Of a DNA stretch of 64,000 bases, positions 15,227-24,325 are shown piece after piece. Source of the DNA: Dermatophagoides farinae (Eukaryota; Arthropoda; Arachnida; Sarcoptiformes; Pyroglyphidae); assembly GCF_024713945.1 (NCBI RefSeq), contig NC_134684.1:598001-662000 (forward strand). Reading direction: 5' to 3'. The translations under genes and the position numbers were made by a program. The stretch's first letter is position 1. Every line of letters begins with the position of its first letter. Below the pieces are notes generated by a model. It was not told where the DNA came from and did no database searches. It saw only the letters and a list, made by a program, of their open reading frames with translations.

Positions 15227-16086
15227 ATTCATTCACAATTGATTTGATTAATATTTTTGTCAGCAGGAGTGTTAAATTATTAAACTGAAAGAAAAAGATG
15301 AAAATGAAGAAACAAACCTGGTGAGTATATCGTTTCTTTGTGTTTTTTCTTTCATCATCATCATCATGTTATTATTATTTCACTGGTTGGTTGATTACGA
15401 TTTTTTTTTGTTTTTATTGTGTGCTCACCTTGCCATCGTGTTTGGTTGGATGAATGTTGTCTGACCATTATCCATCGTCGTCATCATCATAATTTTTTTT
15501 GGTCATCATCATTCATGAATGGTTTAAAGTCTACCAAAAGCAAATAGCATCTTCATTCACAAAGAACAACGACCACCATTGCTAGTGTAACAACAACAAC
15601 AACAACAAAACCGATCCTGTTGGTGGCCTTTTCTCTCTTCTTCTTCTTCTTCTTCTCTATAGCTTGTTGTTGTTTTTCTTGTTTTCAACATCATCATCAT
15701 CATCATCATTATTCTCAACATCCCGTGAGCAACAGGGTCGTCGTCGTTGTTGTTGTCGATTCAATGATTACAATCTCATCCATCTATTCATTCATTGTTG
15801 TTTTTTTGAAGGTGGGTGCCACAAAAAAAAACTCTCGTTGGTTCAATCTCATCAACACATTAACAAACAACATATACAAAAAAAAAAATGCCATCGGGCA
15901 TTTCGACAACAAACGAACGAACGAAAGAAAAAAAACCAGATGCCAATTTAATGATGTAGAGATTCATACAGGTAATATTTTACTTGTTTTTTATATAAAA
16001 ATTTACCTGTCTAAGATATTCAAAGGAGGAGAAAGTTTTATTCAATGATATGAGATGAGCTAGAAACAGAGAATATTCGTTATATC

Positions 16087-16142
16087 CACACACACACACA
16101 CACACAAACATTCGAATACTAGGGGCCCTTGTGTGTGTGTGT
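16087..16142. repeat. Inverted (CA)n / (TG)n pair around a GGGCCC core
   Basis: A CA array at about 16087-16107 is followed within 25 bases by a TG array at about 16130-16142. The two can pair, with a loop containing a GGGCCC palindrome. Confidence 0.8.
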
Positions 16143-17455
16143 GATTACCCCGTAGCTGAAAAGCAAGTCACAATTGTATGGCGGGAATAGAATTTTTTTT
16201 TCAGCATTTAGGTTACACTCCCCCTGAAGAAAAAAAAATCACCTACCACAACAACTTATAATGTTGCATATTAATCAATGCTACTACTACATGGTTTTGA
16301 ACAATTCTTTTGTTACGTGTTTTATGAACTACTACCACTACAAATGTTGAGGTTTTTTTTTTTTTTCTCTCTCTCTCTCAACCTCTCTCTTGTGGCTTGA
16401 ATTTGTGGACCCAATCCATTCTCATATATATACTGCTATATTACTTTGATTATTGTGGGCGTGAATGCCATCATTAGTCATCATCACCACCAACCACTGA
16501 AACAAGAAGAAAAAAAATTCGATTGCGCGATACACTTGTTGATTGTTTAATTTTTCAAAAAAAAAAAAAAAAAAAAAATTTGATCCATTTTAAAAACTTT
16601 TAGAATTTATGTAAACAAAACAAAAAAAAAAACAAGTCCGACAAACAATTTGTTCATGTTTTTTTTTCTTGTTTACAATATGAAAAAAATCGAACGTTTA
16701 GAAAAGATGGAAAAAAATTGGCTCCAAACTTTACCAATTTACCAATTTTAGTCAGCCGCCACCGCCAACAGCAACAGCAACAACAACAAAGTTTCCAATG
16801 TCGATATATATTGCATTGCAATAATAACTCTTTCACAATTTTCACTTGATTGAGCACACAGACACACGATTATTATCATCATCATTATCATCATCATCAT
16901 CATCATCATCATCACATGAACCAAACCAACCAATTGCAATTGGATAATGAATTCATGGGAATGTATTTTGTAATACTGATAATGATTTCCATGAATAAAT
17001 GTAAAAAAAAGTCATTAATCAGTCATTTAAATATCTAAGGAATTCCAATTTAAATAAAATGATAATTTTTACATGAGAATTTAGACAAATATATTTTTAA
17101 ATTAACCGCTGTGTAAATCGATTGGTGGTTCCATTGAATTTAAAAAAAAAATCATTCGAATTCTCTTCATATATGACGTAACCGAATTTATAATATGAAA
17201 CGTTATATAGCAATATTCAATATGCATGATGATCTTTGTCCGTTGTTCAATGTGTTTGTGTGTGTGTAAAACTTCTCACTCATGTATTTGTTTCGTTTAC
17301 TTTGATCAACGGTTTTTTTTCTAAATGGTAAGTTTTTTTTTTCGTTCGAAAACTAAAAATTCAATTTTCAATTCAAACAAAAACATTTTCTAAATTTCTT
17401 ATTATTACTGTAGCTTTAGATTTCGTATATATAACAACATATAATTTCAATTTCA

Positions 17456-20146
17456 ATGGTAGTGTGCCACAAACAACCAAACACCGGCAACGAGTCAAAA
17501 ATGATGGCTTCATCAACAATTTCATTCAATTCAAATCATCATTCAGATGATCAATTTGTTTTAATTGCAAAAAATATTCAAGATTCATCATTACGTGATG
17601 TTCCAAATTATGGCAATAGCAGCAATACTAATAATATGATCTCAAATTCAGTTCACAATCATCATAATGTTCATGTTTCAAATTTATCATCAAATATGAA
17701 CAATAACAAGCCATCACAACAAGTTTCATCCCGTCCATCTACAACAAATTCAAATACACAACAACAAATGATGATTAGTCCGACAATGAATAGTGGTAAA
17801 AGTCGACCAAATCGCAGTAAACATTCGAATCTTCGTGATCATCGATCTAAATTGCGACGTACCCAACAACAACAACAATTGAATTCAATTAATCAACTAA
17901 AAGAATTGGTATCGATTGATCTGTTTTTCAGTGGCTATTTTGATCCTGATAATGGTCCTGATAATCAAATTGATAAAAAATTGAATCAATTTGATGATTT
18001 TTATATTAGTCGTACTGTTTTTCCAAGCATTTTTTGCCAAAGTTGCGAAACCGTAATGCCATTATCGCAAATTCCATCTCATCTTATTTCACATTATTGT
18101 CATGCTTTGAATATGTATGAAAATGATTTTTGTCGTCACTGTTGTCGATCATTCGATACAAATGAAGAACTTCGTAATCATAAATCAGCTGCCAAACAAG
18201 ATACTGATCTTTATCAATGTAATATTTGTTCATTGAAATTTAATGATTCACTTGCCTATGTTAAACATATGGCTTTCAACCATGATCTTTGTTCATTTCC
18301 ATATCGTTGTCCCCAATGTGGATTCCGTTCAATGGGACGCAAATCGTTTGTTACTCATGTGGAAAAGTGTCATTTTTTGATTCTATGTCCATTTTGTTTA
18401 CAACCTACCGATTTACATTTCAACGCTTTCCGTGATTCTAGTAATCGTGATCCTGAACGAGTAAAAAGAAATTTAAAGCTCTCTATCAATGATTTGATGA
18501 TACATCTTGTTCAACATTTGAATATGGCAGATAAATTTGCATGTCACCGTTGTCAATGTTGTTTCTTAAGCCAAGTAGATCTCGATGATCATCAACACAA
18601 TCATGAGCTTCAAAAATTGCCCAAAAAACCTTGGCGACAAATGGATTTTTCTGATGAATATCCGATGAATCATTTACCATCACATCAATCTCGTGTGTTT
18701 TTTTCATTACCCATTCAAAAGACATCTTCACGTCATTCGTCAAAATTACACAACAACAAAACACATAGTTTAATGGATCGACGAAGAACACGTAATTCGA
18801 TTTCAGCCTGTTCAAAGGATCCAGAATCCGTTCAGCTTTATTCACTTGCTGATCAATTGAAAACGCAACCAGATTTAAAACTACCATTGATAATTGATGC
18901 AGTAGATCGACGATCATTATCGAATAAGAAACCGACTAATGAACCCCTTTGCGATTTTCTCAATAATAACAGCCTTTGTTTATTGCTCTATATACGATAT
19001 TTGGCTCGAAAAAATAATTTCTTTTTTAATTCATCAAAAATCTACATCGCTAATAATCATGAATCAATCATGCAACAAGATGAAAACGATCATTGTAATC
19101 CTTTTGAAGTGATGAATTTACTGAAAAATTATAAATGTTCATCATGTTTTTCATCAATTCAAGATCTTAATGAACATTATACAGCGAAAACAATTTATTG
19201 TTCAGATTATTGTCCATTCAATACTAATTGTTATCGTGCATTATATTTACATGTAAAAAGTGTATATGAAAAACCACATTCAAAAATTTTTGATTCAATC
19301 GTTTTTTCAAAATATTCTGATCCAAAATGTATAGAAGATTTGGATCGTACAAAAGTAACACCAAAACATATTGAACAAGCAAGAGAATTTGATGAAAATT
19401 ATTCATTAGAAAGAGAAGTAGAAGAGATAACTAGTGAATTTCCAAATGATCCTTGTCCATTCTATATTAATGTCTGTATGCAATGTGCTACTGTATTTCG
19501 TAATTTCAAACACGCCGGTAAGTTTTTCTTTGTTTATTTTTAATAATAATTGATTATTGATTAATTTCTTGATTCATTTTCATTCGTTATTCCACATGTA
19601 GCATTACATTGTATCCAGGTTGGTTTACAGCGCCCAAACCAAAATTTTAAATTGGGCCAAGTGATGAATTCACCTCAAACACATGTGATCTATCATCGAA
19701 GTTTAATTCGAGTCTTCCGTTTTATTAATGAAGAAGTTCGAGAACAAATTTTAAAAAATAAAATTCAAGCATATACGGATCTCCTAGAACCGAATCGAAA
19801 TTTTAAAAAACAAAAAATAACCGATGGAGAAGATGACTTTGATAATAATGTACCTGGTCCTAGTAAACGGCCTAAAAATCAAAATACAAATAGTCCCACA
19901 AAAAAAATATATATTCCAAGAGATGAATCGGATGAATCATTATCACCGTCTAGCCATGATTCAGCTCCAGAGTTGAATTCCGTAGACCAAAATGAAAACA
20001 GTAATGAAACAAAAAAACGTAGTAGAAAATGGCAACAAAAAGATGAAAATGACAAACATAAACGAAAACGTTCATTGTCAACATCATCGTCATCATCTTC
20101 AAAAAGTCGAGGAAAACCACGACGAAATTCAACAAAAAAGAATTGA
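17456..20146 (+). CDS. C2H2 zinc-finger protein, two exons
   Basis: Exon 1 is 17456-19517 and exon 2 is 19602-20146. The 84-nt intron has a GTAAGT donor and a TGTAG acceptor, and the joined frame is open for about 868 residues. The N-terminal 140 residues are a disordered Asn/Ser/Gln segment. From about residue 190 there are several Cys-x2-Cys ... His-x3-5-His units, for example CNICSLKFNDSLAYVKHM, CPQCGFRSMGRKSFVTHVEK and CHRCQCCFLSQVDLDDHQ, some with irregular spacing, plus a further Cys/His-rich group near residue 560-600. The C-terminal 130 residues, mostly from exon 2, are Lys/Arg/Ser-rich and nuclear-localisation-like. This suggests a nuclear DNA- or RNA-binding protein; I cannot place it in a named family. 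Two candidate start Mets lie close together (residues 1 and 16); the first was used. The gene is followed by AATAAA signals. Confidence 0.82.
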
Positions 20147-20242
20147 TCAATGATGAAGATGATTAAATTTGAAACTAGCTTGATGAAAGTTAAAGATATC
20201 TAAATCATTTTTTTTTCATTTATTCCCAAAATTCGACTTATG

Positions 20243-20248
20243 AATAAA
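20243..20248 (+). terminator. Candidate polyadenylation signal of the zinc-finger gene
   Basis: AATAAA lies about 100 nt after the stop codon; a second copy lies at 20337-20342. Both are plausible, but such hexamers are frequent in AT-rich DNA. Confidence 0.4.
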
Positions 20249-20460
20249 CTTGTCACTGAAATGAATGTTTTTTTTTGTTCGTGCATATTTATATTGTATA
20301 TCTTTACCATGTTTATCATACAGATGTAATAATTTAATAAAAAATTGATTGATTGTGATTGACTCACAATGTGTTGTGTGTTCACATTTAACCGCGGTGT
20401 ATGAAATAATGAAATGAACTTGACCAGAAAGAATAAAAGAATCAAAAAAATGGATCATTC

Positions 20461-21189
20461 CAAAATGCGATTTAGATGGCGCTTGAGAAGTCGATTTTTA
20501 TTTTTTTGGTAAACGTGACTTTTATCTCGTCTGTCTATGTGTGTGTGTGTGTGTTTTATCTACAAGTCTATGAGGCTAAGCGTTTTGTGTGTAACTGCGA
20601 TTTTTACACTCGCCAAGTGCTTGCACTGTGTACTTGCAATGGGTATTAACTTGGCATTTGATGCGGCGAAGCTGAGCCGGCCATTCCTGCTTATTTTCAG
20701 TACAAACCTAACTATTTGGTATGAGCTACTCAGTGTGCGTTGTGTGTGTGTGTGTCTGAGCATGCGGGAAAACTTTTGAATGCCGCTGAACAGTTCGTCC
20801 AGCTCAGAAGTAGAAGTCGCTTCCAAAGAAACGCATTCTGTGGTATGTAGCTTTGACAAAGCTTTTTTTCATTGTTCTAGCTCAGCACACGTTGCTGCAG
20901 CTTTTGCATCCAATAGATGGTGCAGTCATTCAATAGAACATAAAAAGAGTTCGAATTCGAATTTTTCGAATTGATTATTGTGATAATACATGTGTCACAC
21001 GTGATTTTCATTTTGTGTGCCTGTGTGAGTGTGTATTTGATGATGAAATCTTGCCTGAAGACTGCATTCATTTGAATGATTTTTTCTGTATTTTTGTTCC
21101 CGTGATCTATGATCTACTCATCGTTTGGTAAGTTATTTCGGTTATTTAACCTCGGTGAAATGAGCACTTGACGGTTTAAGATTCAATGT
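20461..21189. other. GC-richer unassigned patch left of the Helitron relic
   Basis: Base composition changes abruptly around 20461, with fewer A/T runs and more mixed sequence. There is no recognisable protein match in any frame; the 99-codon minus-strand open frame at 20560-20859 contains nothing I can identify. The patch may be the decayed interior of the mobile element whose 3' end lies just to the right, or a second unrelated insertion. Confidence 0.4.
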
Positions 21190-21660
21190 TGAGTGTCTTC
21201 ATGCGATGAACCCACAAGGTTATCCTATAGGATCTATAGACACAAACTTGGATTAAACATTGGATCGATTATCATGTTCAGTCGCAATATTGAACCACAA
21301 AGTGGTTTGCTCAATGGCACGCGTTTATTTGTAAATAGACGCAGCATTGAAGCTCGAATATTGACAAGGAGGCTATGATTCATTTTGCAGCAAAACGATC
21401 GAGATCTTAAGCTACCATTTAAATTGGTTCGTGGACGATTTCCTGTCGTATTGGCTTTTTATCTTTCGATAAAATAAGTGTGTACCTTCCTACACCAGTA
21501 TTGCAACATGGAATGATTTATGTGGCTTTTTGCCGCTGCAAAAATCCTAATAATCTGAAGATTTTTGTTCATGAAATTGAGGTGACCACAGTATCTTATA
21601 TTGTTCGGTGTACGCAACTTTTTCAACGGTATCAGGTGCAATGCACAAGTGATGGCTGAC
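21190..21660 (+). pseudogene. Helitron PIF1-like DNA helicase, C-terminal relic
   Basis: Forward translation shows the conserved C-terminal helicase blocks in order. First comes HKLGLNIGSIIMFSRNIEPQ followed by SGLLNGTRLFV (PIF1 pattern L.L.G.PIMLLRN.....GLCNGTRL). Then, after an in-frame stop at 21376-21378, LPFKLVRGRFPVVLAF (pattern LPF.L.R.QFPV.LAF). Then, in another frame from about 21465, FDKISVYLPTPVLQHG and MIYVAFCRCKNPNNLKIFVH (pattern V.LP.PVF.HGQLYVALSR). The usual NKSQGQ segment between the last two blocks is missing at the frame change, so motif V is deleted. The copy is therefore dead. No Rep/HUH nuclease domain is visible upstream. Confidence 0.85.
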
Positions 21661-21735
21661 CCTGCGGTACCAAACCGAAGGCCGGAAGCAACACGCCGTG
21701 CATAGAAACCCACCGTCAGGCACGAAGCGTTAAAA

Positions 21736-21873
21736 TTGACACCTTTGGCTGGGTACCTGCGGGTATCCAGCTATATTGACCGTCAAGGATTGATACCTTT
21801 GACTGGATACCAAGCAGGGGGGCGGCGCAGCCGCCACACCTGCGGGTATCCAGTTATATTGACCGTCAAGGAT
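21736..21873 (+). repeat. Interrupted tandem repeat near the Helitron 3' end
   Basis: A 36-nt block (21755-21790) recurs at 21838-21873 with one mismatch. The 22 nt before the first copy also recur, diverged, at about 21790-21811. The second unit is split by about 26 nt containing a GC hairpin (GGCGGC-GCA-GCCGCC). Confidence 0.85.
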
Positions 21874-21896
21874 CAGCCCCGCAGGGCCAGACCAGG

Positions 21897-21926
21897 ACAG
21901 GCGCGAAGCGCCTGTTCTCGGGCTGG
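21897..21926 (+). repeat. Helitron 3' hairpin and CTRR terminus
   Basis: A perfect 8-bp stem with a GAA loop is followed by an 11-nt tail that ends in CTGG, then host T. This matches the structural definition of a Helitron 3' end. Confidence 0.7.
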
Positions 21927-22022
21927 TTTGTCTTTATGTGCGTTATTGATTTTGACTTTTATTGTTCATAATCAAGTCTTTTAAATCTTTTTTTCTACCA
22001 TTTTTCTCCAGATTGGTGATTA

Positions 22023-22565
22023 ATGGATGACCATCATCATCATCATCATCAGCTGCAGCATCATTATTTTTCTGTACAAGAACGTGTTGCTTGTTGTTTT
22101 TGGTTCGACATATCACGATCAACGGATGATGTACAGGAAAAATTTCAGAAACGTTTTGGCCATGGAATGAAAAAATGTTGTCCACCTAGTAGACAAGAAA
22201 TTCGTTTATGGTATCAACGTTTTATTAAAACTGGTTGCCTGATTCATGATGATAATGGTAATCTTGATGATGACGAAAATGTTGAATCAATGACCAATAA
22301 TAATAACGGTTTGCATTGTCCACATAATGATCATCATCATCATCATGATTGCATTTTGAATTCAAATGTTGTAGCTACAACAACAAAAAATGGGAATTCT
22401 AATACAAATTTAACCATAGAAAATGGCGTAATCGATAAAGAAGATGGCAAGAAGCGTGTGACAAGAATTGGTCGGCCAAGAAAATGTTTAAAAAAATCTA
22501 AACAACGACCGCCGCTGATGACAAATGGTAAAAAACGTAATTCAAAACGAAAGTCAAAAAAATGA
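22023..22565 (+). CDS. Small DUF4817 (transposase-type HTH) protein with AT-hook-like motif
   Basis: A 180-residue open frame. After a His-rich start, residues about 16-76 read as a DUF4817 domain, the helix-turn-helix domain shared with Mos1/mariner-type transposases: FSVQERVACCFWFD..., an acidic/aromatic middle, then PPSRQEIRLWYQRFIKTGCL, the typical (P)PSR..I..W...F...G end. A GRPRK AT-hook-like core lies at residues 150-154, and the tail is Lys/Arg-rich, so nuclear DNA binding is likely. There is no catalytic DDE/D domain. An in-frame TGA directly upstream supports this ATG, and a CAG acceptor-like site at 22011 hints at a 5' non-coding exon. It starts about 100 bp right of the Helitron terminus and converges with mRpL44. 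A DNA-binding protein derived from a transposase is an inference. Confidence 0.78.
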   Translation: MDDHHHHHHQLQHHYFSVQERVACCFWFDISRSTDDVQEKFQKRFGHGMKKCCPPSRQEIRLWYQRFIKTGCLIHDDNGNLDDDENVESMTNNNNGLHCPHNDHHHHHDCILNSNVVATTTKNGNSNTNLTIENGVIDKEDGKKRVTRIGRPRKCLKKSKQRPPLMTNGKKRNSKRKSKK

Positions 22566-22660
22566 TTGCAAAAACTCAGGGATCTCAAACAAAAAACAAA
22601 CAAACAAAACAAAATTTAATCCATTCACTTTCCTTTTAAATTTTTTTCTTTGTAATCTAA

Positions 22661-22666
22661 TTTATT
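22661..22666 (-). terminator. Candidate polyadenylation signal of mRpL44
   Basis: AATAAA on the minus strand, about 120 nt after the stop codon. Confidence 0.4.
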
Positions 22667-22785
22667 ATATTATAAAACTCATTCACACTCGGTATACATT
22701 TTTCATTTTTTTTTTGTATTTCATTATTAAAATGAATTCGGTATTTACAATTTATAATTGATTTCTAATGGCGAAAATTTTTCAA

Positions 22786-24025
22786 TTACGAAGAAGTCTG
22801 TCTTTGTGATTGCTTCTCTTCTTGTTTAGGTAATGATGATGATGATTCAAATAAATGAAAATTTTCTCGTTCATATTTATCATATGCTAGATCATAAGCA
22901 CGTGGTCCAAATTCAAATCGAACGTTGGCTGTGGTTAGTCCGAAAATTCGCCGAAAAGCATCCAATTCAGCCATACGTTTTGCAATTGGCAATGATTCAC
23001 CAGCTGATTGGCCTAATAATTTTTGATTTGAATAAATTCCCACCACATAACAGGATTCGATTGTATCGACGGCACTTTGTCGTAATATTCGTGGTTCACA
23101 ATTCGAATCCGATTGATGGCCATGAACATGATCACGAAGAAAAATATCAAGATTCAAATCCATTTGATCAATACGCCATATTTCCAACGGATCACGGCCA
23201 TTCAAATAAGTGCAAATGAAATCTATGACAAAATTTTTGGCATTTTGTTCACCTCGAATTTCGACCAATGCACCAACAATACTTGAAACTGTATCGGCCA
23301 ATGTTTGTTTGTTTGGTGGAAATTCCGAACATAACACTAGATCTAATGACACAAATTTGGATTTGAAAAAAATATGATCATTCATTGAACTTACCAATAC
23401 AGCCTATCCATTTAGAAATGTCATCCAAAACTGATGTTGACATTAGATATTGGACTAGTGATTGTATACATTCTTCTGGTGCTTGCTGAAGATGATAGCG
23501 AATATATTGTGATAGGAATTTTTCCATAAATTGACGACCCAAATCAATAAGTTCACTATTATCTTCAAGATATTCTTGCACATCTTGTACTCCTAAAGAC
23601 TCTTGTTTGGCCCGTTGTTCACTAACATATGATCGATGTGTAAATGCACGTACCAAAATATTATTATTGCTCAATTCAGGTTCTTGTAATCGATGTGCAA
23701 ATGCATAAAGTTCGGATGCATAATCCCAATCTTGCCATTCAGAACGGGCACGTAATCGTTCTTTTTGTGCATCGAAACTACGTTTTCGCCAATACATTTT
23801 ACGCAATAATTTTTCATTCCACAATTTCATTCCACGTATTTGTGATATATTAGTATTCAATGATTTATATCTATTTATTAATTGGCAGGGAAATTTTCCA
23901 TTATCTATCACCGTTATGGATGAAAATCGTTGCAACATTGTTGTTGATGGATAATAATGTTGATTCAATAAGCGAATAATTTGCTTATGATGATTTAAAT
24001 GAAATGATTTTATTAATCGATTCAT
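22786..24025 (-). CDS. mRpL44: Mitochondrial large ribosomal subunit protein mL44
   Basis: Exon 1 is 24025-23395 and exon 2 is 23342-22786. The 52-nt intron has a GTAAGT donor and a TTAG acceptor, and the joined frame gives 395 residues. The protein is a structural component of the mitochondrial 39S subunit with a degenerate RNase III fold (visible in WDYASELYAFAHRLQEPEL, AFTHRSYVSEQRAK, DNSELIDLGRQFMEKF) followed by a dsRNA-binding domain (CYVVGIYSNQKLLGQSAGES, AKRMAELDAFRRIFGL). The usual RNase III catalytic acidic residues are not conserved in this family. I chose the ATG at 24025 because the following Arg/Lys/Ser/His-rich, acid-free stretch looks like a mitochondrial presequence; an upstream Met at 24241 would add a hydrophobic leader that family members lack. 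Its 5' end faces PLAA about 300 bp away. Confidence 0.93.
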
Positions 24026-24325
24026 GATGATCGATGATTGGAAATCCCCAAAAAATAGTAATAGTAATAAATTCGGGATTGATAATAATTGGTAATTTGA
24101 AAGAATGGAAAATCCAAACAACATCCACCACATGAAATCAATTCTCATGCATTTAGATTTTTTATTCCATTTAGACACGAATCGATTTATTCGGTCATAA
24201 TAGCCGATTGAATTTGCCGAATAAAAAAAATGCTTTTTCATTGCGTCAAATGTGTGTGTGTGTGTGTTTGTGTTTAGTCTGATAATCTATTTTCACAAAT
24301 ATAATAAAACAATTTAGTCGTCATC
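24026..24325. promoter_or_regulatory. Presumed bidirectional promoter of mRpL44 and PLAA
   Basis: A 300-bp interval separates the two start codons in head-to-head orientation. It holds a (TG)n tract at about 24250-24275. No TATA box or named motif stands out; the promoter role is inferred from the layout. Confidence 0.5.

Larger units (their letters stand above)
5609..17455. other. 12-kb non-coding stretch (intergenic and/or intronic)
   Basis: No exon with convincing amino-acid composition was found on either strand. The stretch is built of AT-rich sequence with (ATC/GAT)n, (CAA/TTG)n, homopolymers and dinucleotide arrays: (GT)n near 10208, poly-A at 11131-11153, (CA)n at 11809-11839 and 13986-14015, a long (GA)n at 15164-15224 and poly-A at 16557-16578. 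It lies between the 5' ends of two genes transcribed away from each other, so promoters, 5' exons and enhancers of both are expected here but cannot be placed by eye. Confidence 0.6.
21190..21926 (+). mobile_element. Decayed Helitron, 3' end (helicase relic plus 3' terminus)
   Basis: The left part carries a broken PIF1-type helicase C-terminus (separate entry). The right part has features of a Helitron 3' end: GC-rich sequence, tandem repeats, and a perfect 8-bp-stem hairpin (ACAGGCGC-GAA-GCGCCTGT, 21897-21915) followed 11 nt later by CTGG (21923-21926). CTGG fits the CTRR terminus known for Helitrons, and the next base is T, as expected for insertion between A and T. The 5' end (TC...) could not be placed. 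The element is inactive: the helicase has stops, a frameshift and a deletion, and no Rep/HUH domain is visible. Hairpin and terminus are seen in the sequence; the Helitron assignment is inferred from helicase and terminus together. Confidence 0.75.

Noticed and set aside
14969-15288. Open frames of Ser-Leu or Arg-Glu repeats on both strands
   Set aside because: They are translations of the (GA)n microsatellite.
15620-16048. 142-codon plus-strand open frame
   Set aside because: Composed of poly-Phe, poly-His and poly-Val from simple repeats; no ordinary protein segment long enough to support it.
16881-16914. Regular ATC/GAT arrays resembling CRISPR-like spacing
   Set aside because: They are continuous trinucleotide microsatellites without unique spacers, in a eukaryotic genome.
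18486-18917. 143-codon minus-strand open frame inside the zinc-finger gene
   Set aside because: A shadow of the coding strand; the plus strand has Cys/His motifs and a matching splice junction.
20560-20859. 99-codon minus-strand open frame
   Set aside because: No motif, no splice context and no family resemblance; it lies in the unassigned patch near the Helitron relic.
21640-21926. GC-rich patch as bacterial contamination or lateral transfer
   Set aside because: It is continuous with the eukaryotic Helitron helicase relic and ends in a Helitron-type hairpin, which explains it better.
22833-23219. 128-codon plus-strand open frame
   Set aside because: Antisense to mRpL44 exon 2, which has a clear dsRNA-binding domain.
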